Counted from the first letter of the stretch, positions 1 to 8,309 are shown. The stretch: 8,392 bases of DNA from Limnospira sp050045915 (GCA_050045915.1 JBNGCR010000231.1:1-8392), one strand, 5' to 3'. Program-made: numbers and translations. The notes: generated from the letters alone by a model not told the origin.

Positions 1-30
1 ATGATTCGTGAAAAATTGATCGACTCAAAG

Positions 31-56
31 CCCCCAGTATTGGGGGTTTGGGGGCT
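31..56. repeat. GC-rich intergenic inverted repeat, possible weak terminator
   Basis: CCCCCA (31-36) and TGGGGG (41-46) form a 6-bp hairpin with loop GTAT. AGCCCCCA (29-36) can instead pair with TGGGGGCT (49-56), an 8-bp stem with a 12-base loop, so two mutually exclusive folds exist. It lies about 110 bases beyond the stop of the WD40 gene and could help end the operon transcript. No good T-tract follows on the minus strand, so terminator function is doubtful. The style (C5/G5 arms around a short AT core) resembles dispersed intergenic palindromes common in filamentous cyanobacteria; copy number cannot be judged here. Confidence 0.45.
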
Positions 57-125
57 AGACAATTTTACAAATGGTTTCCGATTGCTATATATTAATAATG
101 ATAGCAAATTTTTGACACTTTTAGG

Positions 126-142
126 AGGGCGGGTTTGCCCCC
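126..142 (-). terminator. Possible hairpin downstream of the AAA-WD40 gene
   Basis: On the minus strand, 24 bases after the stop codon, GGGGGC and GCCCTC can pair around AAACCC with one G-U wobble. It is the first GC-rich hairpin after the gene, but the run that follows is CTAAAAGTG rather than a T-tract. It is therefore only a weak candidate for a 3' end or a stabilising structure. Confidence 0.25.
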
Positions 143-165
143 GGTCTGCCATTGCCAATTTCCGG

Positions 166-3100
166 CTAATTGTCGTGGCGAATCAATGGATTGGTTACCT
201 TTCGATGCCGATCGCCCACCCCGTCGCACAAACTGCGATCGCCCCATTGATTCTGATGATAATAATCCGATCTGACCTCCGGACTGGTTTGCAAATAATC
301 CCGCACCCAGTCGCAGGCATATTCGAGTTCGTTCGAGGTTTCCATTTGCTGCAAATTCCACAAAATAACCGTGGCGTCGTCTCCGCCGGAAACGAGAAAC
401 TCGCCGTCGGCGGTAAATGCCAGCGATATCACCATCCCGCGATGTCCGGGCAAAGTGGACAATAAATTTCCCTGTAAATCCCACAGTTTCACCGTGTTAT
501 CGACCCCGGCCGTGGCGATGGTTTCGCCGTCCGGACTGAAGGCAACGCGGGTCAGTCCCCGGCTGTTTCCGGGAAGCGATCGCACCAAAGTCCCGTCAAA
601 TTTCCACAGCTTCAAAGTGTCGTCGCGGCTGACGGAAGCGACCAGATTTTTGTGGGGATGAATGGCAACCCCCCAGACCACACCATCGTGGGAAAAAGTC
701 GCCCTTGCCGTGCCGTCGAGATCCCACAATTTTGCCGTCCCATCTTCGCTGGCAGAAACCAATTGTTTGCCATCGGGTGTAAATTCTAATTTCCAAATTC
801 TCTCTTCGTGGGCGAAAAAACTGTGCCGGAGTTCACCATTTCGAGTCCAGAGTTTGATGGTTTTGTCGTCCCCGGCGGAGGCGATGGTTTGGCCGTCGGG
901 ACTGACGGCGACGGCATACACGGACGCCGCGTGTCCGTTCAAAACTTGGGTGCGCCGCATCTCCGATAAGGGTCCCTCGCCCCACTCCCAAATTTCCAGG
1001 GTGCCGACATTGCTGCCGAAGATCATCCCCCGGGAATCCGGGGTGAAGGCGACGGCCAGAGCTTGTCCCTCCGGGTTGGCGAGGGTGTGCAGTCGCCTCC
1101 CCGCCGTGTCCCACAATTGCAGGGTTTTGTCCCCCGCCGAAACCACCCACCGGCCATCGGGACTCGTCGCCACGTCCCAAACCGTATCTTCGTGGCCGTA
1201 AAGGGGGTTCGCCAGGTTGCTGTTGCGCCCCCACAGTTTCACCGTCCCATCGTCGCTGACGGAAGCCGCCATCAAGCCGTCGGACTGCAAGGCGACATCC
1301 CGAACTACAGCATTATGTTGTTTTAAACGGCGAACCAACGTGCCGTCCGGCTTCCAAATCTTGATGCCATTATCTTGACCGCCCGTGGCGATAAATGTAC
1401 CGTTTTTACTGCAATCGACACCGATAATTGCATCTTCCGTCTCCACCGAATTCAGCAATTTTCCCTCCATATCCCACAGTTTAAACGTGCGATCGGAACT
1501 GACGGAAACCAGCCAATTCATCGGGGGACAAAATGCCACGTCCCAGACCGGCATCCGGTGTCCTTCCAGGGTTTTTACGGCGGTTCCGTCCACCTTCCAC
1601 AGTTTAACCGTAGTGTCTACTCCGGCGGAGGCGACCCACTTGGAATCCGGACTGAAGGCGACATTCCAGGGGGCGATATCGTGTCCTGTCAAGGTTCGGA
1701 GAAGGGCGGGAGTCGAATTGTTATCCTCGGAAATTGACCACAATTTTACGGTATTATCGCCGCTGGCAGAGGCGATCAATTTTCCGTCGGGGCTGATGTC
1801 AATTCCCCACACCGGGGCATCGTGTCCCCGCCATCTTGCGAGCAATTCTCCGCCGACACTCCACAGATGAATGTTGCCGTCTAAACTGGCGGCGACAATT
1901 CGATCGCCCTCAGAACTGAACGCGATGCGGTGGACGGTTCCCCCGTGTTTCAACGTGTGGAGTAGCTGTCCGTTGCGCCGCCAAATTTTGACCGTTTTAT
2001 CGTTGCTTCCCGTGGCGATTAATTGGTCGTCGGGGCTGATGTCAACGGTCAGAACGGAGCCGTTATGTCCNNNNNNNNNNNNNNNNNNNNNNNNNNNNNN
2101 NNNNNNNNNNNNNNNNNNNNNNNNNNNNNNNNNNNNNNNNNNNNNNNNNNNNNNNNNNNNNNNNNNNNNNGCTTGAATGGCTTGCGATCGCTCGGCTTCC
2201 AGGGCATTTTGCACCTCTTGGCGATCTAATTCTTCGGAACGGGCTAGAAATTGATAGTCCAAATCGCTCAAACTTTTGTCTTTTGCCCAAGCCTGGGCTT
2301 CCCGAAGGGCTTGTCCGCGCAGCAGCCGAGATTCATCCGTTTTTTGGGAGCAAATCCAAGCGTCTATCGCCCGATAATAGGGGCGAATTTCTTCCAGTCT
2401 ATCTCTCACCCATTTTAAATTAAATACGGCTTCATAAATGCAATTCTTAACTTTTAACTTTTCCCCACAAACTTCGATAATGCCAGATAATAAGAGTTCA
2501 ATTTGGACGGCACTATTTTCAAATCTTACTGGATATTTTTGCAATATTTTTTGATAGATAGACAGAACTATAGCGCTCTGATTTGGATTTCTTAATAGGC
2601 GATTTGAGATGGTTTTCAAATGTTCCGGTTCGTCCTGGAAGTGCCAATTATCGACGATTTTTGCGATCGCAATTTTTTCCACCAGTTCCGCCTCGGTTTG
2701 AACCGATATTTTTTGGGAGTCCCGAACCGTCAAAACGATCAGCTTGCACAGCTTTTGCGTCAAAAAGGGTTGCCCCCCCGTCCAAGATAAAACTTCCCGC
2801 AGTAATATCCGAGGATCGAAGCCGGGAATTTGCAATCCCTTTTCCAGGGGTTTTGCTTCTTCCAGGGACAGGCCGGAGAGGGGAATTGCCGTGCCGATGT
2901 TGAAGGGCGTTTTCTGGCGATCGCGGATCAAATCCGAGGGGGAAGCCACCCCAAAAATGGCAAACGTTATTCGGTTAAATTCGGGGGCGATCGCTCGCTG
3001 ATTGTAACAGTATCGGATCAGGGCAAAAAAATCATCGACGGGAAACGCCAAACTCAGAATATTATCGATTTCATCGACAAAAATAAACAGCCGATCTTCT

Positions 3101-3501
3101 GGAAATAACCGCAGCAGTTCTTCGATAAATTCTCCCAACCGCTGCAACAGCGATACATCCTCTCGTTCTTTCCACCACCCTTTTAAATTGAAACGGCCGG
3201 CGAGTCCGAATTTATGCCACAAAACGGTTACAATCCCCTTGTACCACTGCGATGGCGTAACGTCTTCGTTGCCGATCAGCGTCATGTCTAAGGTCGCACA
3301 TCGAAATCCTTCCCCTTGCAAGCGGTGGCTGGTTTGCACCAGCAGGGAAGATTTTCCCATTTGTCGGCAGTTGAGAACGTAGCAAAAATTCCTCCCTTTT
3401 AAAGCATGGTATATTTTTCTATCTGCGCTTCTTTTAACATAGCTTGGAGCATCTTTTCCCAGGCTACCGCCGACTTTAAAAATTGCATCTTCATCCATCA
3501 T
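166..3501 (-). CDS. AAA-like (AAA_35-type) ATPase with 14 WD40 repeats, interrupted by an assembly gap
   Basis: Putative cytoplasmic or membrane-attached STAND-like signalling ATPase; the partner is unknown. Residues 9-368 form an AAA-like P-loop domain with a Walker A-type segment (RQMGKSSL, 46-53), a Walker B (LFIFVDEID, 138-146) and a TPFNIGTAI motif (198-206). A linker (370-443) contains SRLLRGQALREAQAW and a charged helical ELDRQEVQNALEAE stretch. After 100 undetermined bases (residues 444-477), 14 WD40 repeats fill 478-1052, enough for two seven-bladed propellers. Most end in a D-x-T-x-K-[LI]-W type motif; repeats 6, 7 and 9 are degenerate. The tail has CDWVRDYL and LCDG. A Shine-Dalgarno AGAGG lies 4 bases before ATG 3501 and 7 before ATG 3498, so either may be the start. 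It is the last gene of the likely operon, 31 bases after its paralogue. Length and frame across the gap are unproven. Family assignment is firm; role is inference. Confidence 0.9.
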   Translation of the reverse strand: MMDEDAIFKVGGSLGKDAPSYVKRSADRKIYHALKGRNFCYVLNCRQMGKSSLLVQTSHRLQGEGFRCATLDMTLIGNEDVTPSQWYKGIVTVLWHKFGLAGRFNLKGWWKEREDVSLLQRLGEFIEELLRLFPEDRLFIFVDEIDNILSLAFPVDDFFALIRYCYNQRAIAPEFNRITFAIFGVASPSDLIRDRQKTPFNIGTAIPLSGLSLEEAKPLEKGLQIPGFDPRILLREVLSWTGGQPFLTQKLCKLIVLTVRDSQKISVQTEAELVEKIAIAKIVDNWHFQDEPEHLKTISNRLLRNPNQSAIVLSIYQKILQKYPVRFENSAVQIELLLSGIIEVCGEKLKVKNCIYEAVFNLKWVRDRLEEIRPYYRAIDAWICSQKTDESRLLRGQALREAQAWAKDKSLSDLDYQFLARSEELDRQEVQNALEAERSQAIQXXXXXXXXXXXXXXXXXXXXXXXXXXXXXXXXXXGHNGSVLTVDISPDDQLIATGSNDKTVKIWRRNGQLLHTLKHGGTVHRIAFSSEGDRIVAASLDGNIHLWSVGGELLARWRGHDAPVWGIDISPDGKLIASASGDNTVKLWSISEDNNSTPALLRTLTGHDIAPWNVAFSPDSKWVASAGVDTTVKLWKVDGTAVKTLEGHRMPVWDVAFCPPMNWLVSVSSDRTFKLWDMEGKLLNSVETEDAIIGVDCSKNGTFIATGGQDNGIKIWKPDGTLVRRLKQHNAVVRDVALQSDGLMAASVSDDGTVKLWGRNSNLANPLYGHEDTVWDVATSPDGRWVVSAGDKTLQLWDTAGRRLHTLANPEGQALAVAFTPDSRGMIFGSNVGTLEIWEWGEGPLSEMRRTQVLNGHAASVYAVAVSPDGQTIASAGDDKTIKLWTRNGELRHSFFAHEERIWKLEFTPDGKQLVSASEDGTAKLWDLDGTARATFSHDGVVWGVAIHPHKNLVASVSRDDTLKLWKFDGTLVRSLPGNSRGLTRVAFSPDGETIATAGVDNTVKLWDLQGNLLSTLPGHRGMVISLAFTADGEFLVSGGDDATVILWNLQQMETSNELEYACDWVRDYLQTSPEVRSDYYHQNQWGDRSLCDGVGDRHRKVTNPLIRHDN
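346..2070 (-). repeat. Array of 14 tandem WD40 repeats
   Basis: Protein-level repeats of about 40 residues, each typically opening with GH or H, with a [VA]-A-[FI]-S-P-D-G strand in the middle and closing with K-[LI]-W. Fourteen can be counted from the right edge of the repeat block (2070) to its end near 346. Blades 3 and 9 are longer (insertions before the next GH), blade 8 lacks one residue, and blades 6, 7, 9 and 13 lack the GH. WD40 arrays fold as beta-propellers and bind proteins. Fourteen equals two canonical seven-bladed rings, but a further blade may be hidden in the adjacent gap. Confidence 0.92.
2071..2170. other. Assembly gap of exactly 100 N inside the AAA-WD40 gene
   Basis: One hundred undetermined bases separate the end of the ATPase/linker part from the first visible WD40 repeat. 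A round 100 is a usual scaffolding placeholder, so the true length is unknown. The two sides are in one frame only if the true length leaves the same remainder modulo 3 as 100. Confidence 0.98.
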
Positions 3502-3505
3502 TTTT

Positions 3506-3510
3506 CCTCT
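3506..3510 (-). promoter_or_regulatory. Ribosome binding site of the AAA-WD40 gene
   Basis: AGAGG on the minus strand is followed by AAAA and then ATGATG. Spacing is 4 bases to the first ATG (3501) and 7 to the second (3498); the second spacing is nearer the usual optimum. It is the only clear Shine-Dalgarno sequence among the three AAA genes. Confidence 0.6.
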
Positions 3511-3532
3511 AATTTGTGGATATAAAGCGTAT

Positions 3533-4645
3533 TTATTCGAGTTGCTTTTGCACCCATTCTAGGCTGAAAACAGCTTTATAAATACGGTTTTTGATTCGCA
3601 ATTCGCAACCATTTTTAATGACCAATCCCGACAATTGCAGCTCGAGCTGTTCGCGACTTTCATCGCTTTTAACTGGTTCCCCTCGCAATATTTTTTGATA
3701 AATTTTCAATAAACCATGAACCTTGTTTGGGTCGGACAAAATGCGATTCCGAATCGTCCAAAAATGTTCGGGTTCGTCCCGGGATTCCCAGGTTTCGATG
3801 ATTTCTTTTCGGACGATAGCATCGATCCACAAGGGGTCAATTTCGCCATATTCGGCAATAAAATTTGTCAATATTTTGCACAATTTTTGAGTGAGAAAGG
3901 GCTGGCCGGACGTCCATTTTAGAATTTCTCGGAGGAGCGATCGCCCCACCTCCCATTGAGGCGAAAGTCCCCGCGCCAGGGGTTCGGCTTCTTCCGGGGT
4001 AAAACCCTCCAGCGCGATCGCCGTCCCGATGTTGAAAGGGGTGCGGCTGGGATTCGCGATCGCACACCCATCGCGGATCAAGTTGGACGGGATCGCCACG
4101 CCGAAAATGGCGAAGGTGATGCGCTCGTACTCCGGATTGAAGGCCCGCTGAGTGTAGCAAAAACGAATCAGTGCGAAGAAATCATCGGTCGCGAAATTGA
4201 GCTTCAAAACACTGTCAATTTCGTCGATAAACAGCACAATTTTTTTGCCCGTAAACTGTCGCAATATCTCATCGATAAATTCCCCGAACCGCTGCACCTC
4301 AGACCGCTCTTCTCTGTCTTTCCACCAAGTTTTTAAATTCAGCTTTCCGATCAGTTTGAGTTTCTGCCCCAAGGCGACGACAATTCCTTTGTACCACTGC
4401 AGAGGGGTGATGTCCCGATTGGCGATCAGGGTCATGTCGAGGGTCGCGCAGAGATATCCTTCTCGACGCAAGCGGTGGCTCGTCCGCACCAACAAAGAGG
4501 ATTTGCCCATCTGTCGGGCATTGAGGAGGTAACAAAATTCTCCCCGTTTTAAAGCTTCGTAGAGTTGAGTATCCGCCGCCCGTTCTACATAACAGGGGGC
4601 ATCATTGCGAAGGCTGCCACCAACTTGATAATAAAATAAATTCAT
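3533..4645 (-). CDS. Stand-alone AAA-like (AAA_35-type) domain protein
   Basis: A 370-residue P-loop ATPase-like protein consisting of the AAA-like domain alone. Visible are VGGSLRNDAPCYVERAAD (8-25), Walker A-type RQMGKSSL (44-51), Walker B IVLFIDEID (136-144), a hydrophobic strand RITFAIFGVAIPSNLI (175-190), TPFNIGTAI (202-210) and SGQPFLTQKLCK (246-257). It ends at EWVQKQLE, where its downstream paralogue continues into a linker and WD40 repeats, so it lacks any output or sensor domain. I chose ATG 4645 because the paralogue starts at the equivalent place, 7-9 residues before VGGSL. A TTG at 4714 would add 23 residues and overlap the GGDEF gene by 34 bases. No clear Shine-Dalgarno precedes 4645. 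A six-residue insertion relative to the paralogue (near 193-201) carries a HIP1 octamer. Function is unknown; a partner or core subunit of its neighbours is plausible. Confidence 0.88.
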   Translation of the reverse strand: MNLFYYQVGGSLRNDAPCYVERAADTQLYEALKRGEFCYLLNARQMGKSSLLVRTSHRLRREGYLCATLDMTLIANRDITPLQWYKGIVVALGQKLKLIGKLNLKTWWKDREERSEVQRFGEFIDEILRQFTGKKIVLFIDEIDSVLKLNFATDDFFALIRFCYTQRAFNPEYERITFAIFGVAIPSNLIRDGCAIANPSRTPFNIGTAIALEGFTPEEAEPLARGLSPQWEVGRSLLREILKWTSGQPFLTQKLCKILTNFIAEYGEIDPLWIDAIVRKEIIETWESRDEPEHFWTIRNRILSDPNKVHGLLKIYQKILRGEPVKSDESREQLELQLSGLVIKNGCELRIKNRIYKAVFSLEWVQKQLE

Positions 4646-4680
4646 GGCATAAATGGCGGGCGATCGGCGGATCGTATCAA

Positions 4681-6345
4681 TTAGAATTTGGACTCGAAGG
4701 GGGCGATCGTCCAATCTTTTGCCGTGACCCGATCGCGCCCCCGGGATTTGGATTCGTACAACGCCTCATCGCTGGCCCCGATCAAAACGGAAGGATCGAG
4801 ACTTAGGTTCGGAATTATACTGACAACCCCCACGCTGATCGTAACGATTTTCTCGGTAGAAAAAGAGGTTTTGTGAATAATTTGTAATGCTTTCACATTT
4901 TTGCAGATGGTTTCGGCGAGATGCCGGGCTCCGAGGGGGGTCGTTTGTGGCAGGATGATGGCAAATTCTTCCCCCCCGTAACGGGCGACGACATCCGCCG
5001 ATCGCCCCACACTCGATCGCAGGGCTTTTGCCACCAATTGCAAACAGCGATCGCCCGCGATATGTCCGTAAGTATCGTTATAGGATTTAAAGTGGTCGAT
5101 ATCGCACAAGATCAGGGAAAGAACCTCCCCCTGCAGTCCGTGTTGTTGCCACTGCGTTCGCAAGTAGGAGGCAAAAAAACGTCGGTTGGCGACTTGGGTC
5201 AATTCGTCCACATTCGCCATTTTTTGCAGTTCCCGGTTCATCTCCTCCAATTGCTGGATGCGCGATCGTCCCTTCAATATCCCCCCTTCGCAGAGGCTTT
5301 TAAAATACTGGCGGTAGAGTTCGCAACCGACCGTCGCTTTGTTTCCCGTCAGTTTCACCAACCCCAAACTTTCCAATTTGTAGGCGACAATGGGTTCGAT
5401 TTGGGTCCCCCCTTCCGCCATGACGACGGTTTCCAAACCGTCCAACAATTCCGGCTGATCTTCGAGAATAGCCAGCAGTTCGCACAGGTGTTGGTTGTAA
5501 ATACCGGCTTGGGTGGTGGCGGTGTCGAAAATGTCGCGGAGGCGGTCGCTCAGATCACCTGTCGTCCCCCCCCAAGAATTGACCAGCTCGTACAATGCCA
5601 GCCTCACCAAATAGGGATGACCCCCCACCATCTCCATCAATTGAGGCACGAGATCTTCAATGTTGCCACCGAGTCCGTGACGTCGCGCCAAATCTTCGAC
5701 CTGTTCGGCGGTGAAGGAAGGCAGTCGGATCGGCAGTCCGATATTAAATGGAGATTGATTTAATTTTAGGGGAACGTAAATTTCTGTGGAATGGACGATC
5801 GCCAACCGCATTTTTTGGAGGACTTCGACCTGCCGCGCCTCTTCGTACCAGGACCGCAGCAGGGGCAAAAATTCCGTCGCCACTCGGGGATACTCGAACA
5901 GGTGATTCACCTCATTGAGGGCGAGAAATAAGGGGCGATCGAGCTGGGTCAATATATAATCCTGAAAATAGATCGTGCAGCTAATTTTACTGCCGATATC
6001 TTCGTCCCAATAGTCATCCAACTGAGAGGAGAGATGGAGATGATGGCAAACCGTGGCGCAAAACCAACGTAAAAACCGATTCAGATCCGACAAAACTTCG
6101 ACGTCAGCTCGGGTCAAATCAATGCTGACGGTAAAATAGCCGCCCTGTTGAGCCCGCGCCAATATTCTGTAAAGGAGGGAACTTTTGCCCATTTTTCTCG
6201 GGGCGCGGATGCGGATGACACTGCCCGGTTTCTCAATTTCTTGGTAAATTCGCTCTTCGATGGGCGGTCGGAAAATATAGAAAGGCGAGTCGAGAGGAAC
6301 CGGGCCGCCGGGATATTCAAATTGCATGATTTTAGCTGGCAACAT
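4681..6345 (-). CDS. AAA-like ATPase domain fused to a GGDEF diguanylate cyclase
   Basis: Likely a signal-responsive diguanylate cyclase making cyclic di-GMP from two GTP. Residues 8-351 form an AAA_35-type domain: YPGGPVPLDSPFYI (11-24), Walker A-type APRKMGKSSL (48-57), QSPFNIGLPI (197-206), and a winged-helix-like segment (about 314-351). A short helical coiled-coil linker (361-377) leads to the GGDEF domain (378-545), with DELTQVANRRFF (380-391), CDIDHFKSYNDTYGHIAGD (414-432), inhibitory-site RSAD (448-451), active-site GGEEF (457-461) and DEALYESKSRGRDRV (526-540). All key cyclase residues are present, so it should be active and product-inhibited. The Walker B position reads LFLALNEVN (139-147), with Asn replacing both expected Asp. 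No membrane segment or signal peptide is seen. Start 6345 gives 554 residues; ATG 6327 (residue 7) is an alternative and neither has a clear Shine-Dalgarno. It is the first gene of the three-gene AAA operon. Confidence 0.93.
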   Translation of the reverse strand: MLPAKIMQFEYPGGPVPLDSPFYIFRPPIEERIYQEIEKPGSVIRIRAPRKMGKSSLLYRILARAQQGGYFTVSIDLTRADVEVLSDLNRFLRWFCATVCHHLHLSSQLDDYWDEDIGSKISCTIYFQDYILTQLDRPLFLALNEVNHLFEYPRVATEFLPLLRSWYEEARQVEVLQKMRLAIVHSTEIYVPLKLNQSPFNIGLPIRLPSFTAEQVEDLARRHGLGGNIEDLVPQLMEMVGGHPYLVRLALYELVNSWGGTTGDLSDRLRDIFDTATTQAGIYNQHLCELLAILEDQPELLDGLETVVMAEGGTQIEPIVAYKLESLGLVKLTGNKATVGCELYRQYFKSLCEGGILKGRSRIQQLEEMNRELQKMANVDELTQVANRRFFASYLRTQWQQHGLQGEVLSLILCDIDHFKSYNDTYGHIAGDRCLQLVAKALRSSVGRSADVVARYGGEEFAIILPQTTPLGARHLAETICKNVKALQIIHKTSFSTEKIVTISVGVVSIIPNLSLDPSVLIGASDEALYESKSRGRDRVTAKDWTIAPFESKF

Positions 6346-6397
6346 CCCATAGGTGACGAATATCAGAACCGGTTTTGAACTGGAAATTGATGGCGGA

Positions 6398-6427
6398 CCC
6401 CCCCCAGCCCTCCCTTCGGTAAGAGGG
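6398..6427. repeat. C-rich intergenic element with imperfect hairpin
   Basis: A run of eight C (6398-6405) is followed by CCCTC (6408-6412) and GAGGG (6423-6427), which can pair around a 10-base loop. It lies in the putative 5' leader of the AAA operon, about 50-80 bases before the GGDEF gene. Its form (C-run, AGCCCTCCCTT, short loop, then an AAG-AGGG arm) resembles abundant dispersed cyanobacterial intergenic repeats, which is a recollection and not tested. No convincing -35/-10 pair was found in 6346-6520. Confidence 0.35.
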
Positions 6428-6520
6428 AATCAAAGCGATCGCTCGACTATCTGGGTATTGAACCGGATTTAGATCTAACCCTATCATAATCACTTGAAAT
6501 CACCCACCTGACGGACAGAG

Positions 6521-6555
6521 CAAAACCCAGTAGAGTTGACCCCTACTGGGTTTTG
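6521..6555 (-). terminator. Intrinsic terminator of groEL2
   Basis: CAAAACCCAGTAG (6521-6533) and CTACTGGGTTTTG (6543-6555) are perfect reverse complements: 13 bp around a 9-base loop. On the minus strand the stem ends in GGGTTTTG, giving a short T-tract after a GC core, 35 bases after the groEL stop. The structure is symmetric and could act in both directions. It separates groEL2 from the AAA operon. Confidence 0.85.
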
Positions 6556-6590
6556 ATGGGTTTAACGGAGTGCGGAACGGGCGATCGGGA

Positions 6591-8276
<1,686 letters not shown>

Positions 8277-8282
8277 AGGAAC

Positions 8283-8286
8283 CTTA
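8283..8286 (-). promoter_or_regulatory. Ribosome binding site of groEL2
   Basis: AAGG on the minus strand, then TTCCT and the ATG at 8276; five-base spacing fits a standard Shine-Dalgarno and supports this start. Confidence 0.65.
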
Positions 8287-8309
8287 ATTTAGCTCTCCAA
8301 ATAGTCAAT

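Noticed and set aside
80..116. Plus-strand hairpin TTGCTAT/ATAGCAA followed by a T-run, as a terminator
   Set aside because: The stem is only seven AT-rich pairs with a 12-base loop, and there is no plus-strand gene upstream in the window for it to serve.
346..2070. Possible CRISPR array or DNA tandem repeat
   Set aside because: The periodicity of about 120 bases is at protein level (WD40 blades), with diverged DNA and an open reading frame; no identical direct repeats with unique spacers.
2071..2170. Gap read as the site of an insertion element
   Set aside because: There are no inverted repeats or target duplications at its edges; it is simply undetermined sequence next to a repetitive array.
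4646..4714. Upstream TTG start for the stand-alone AAA gene
   Set aside because: It would overlap the GGDEF coding end by 34 bases and add 23 residues with no counterpart in the paralogue; ATG 4645 matches the paralogue start.
4921..5763. Plus-strand open frame of 280 codons opposite the GGDEF gene
   Set aside because: Antisense to a well-supported fusion protein; no recognisable domain or start signal.
6346..6520. Promoter for the AAA operon, e.g. around TATGAT on the minus strand
   Set aside because: A TATGAT-like hexamer near 6484 has no acceptable -35 at 16-18 bases, so no promoter could be supported.
8277..8309. TTGACT and TAAATT between CIRCE and groEL2 as a -35/-10 pair
   Set aside because: Their spacing is about 11 bases, too short for a sigma-70-type promoter, and they lie too close to the start codon.
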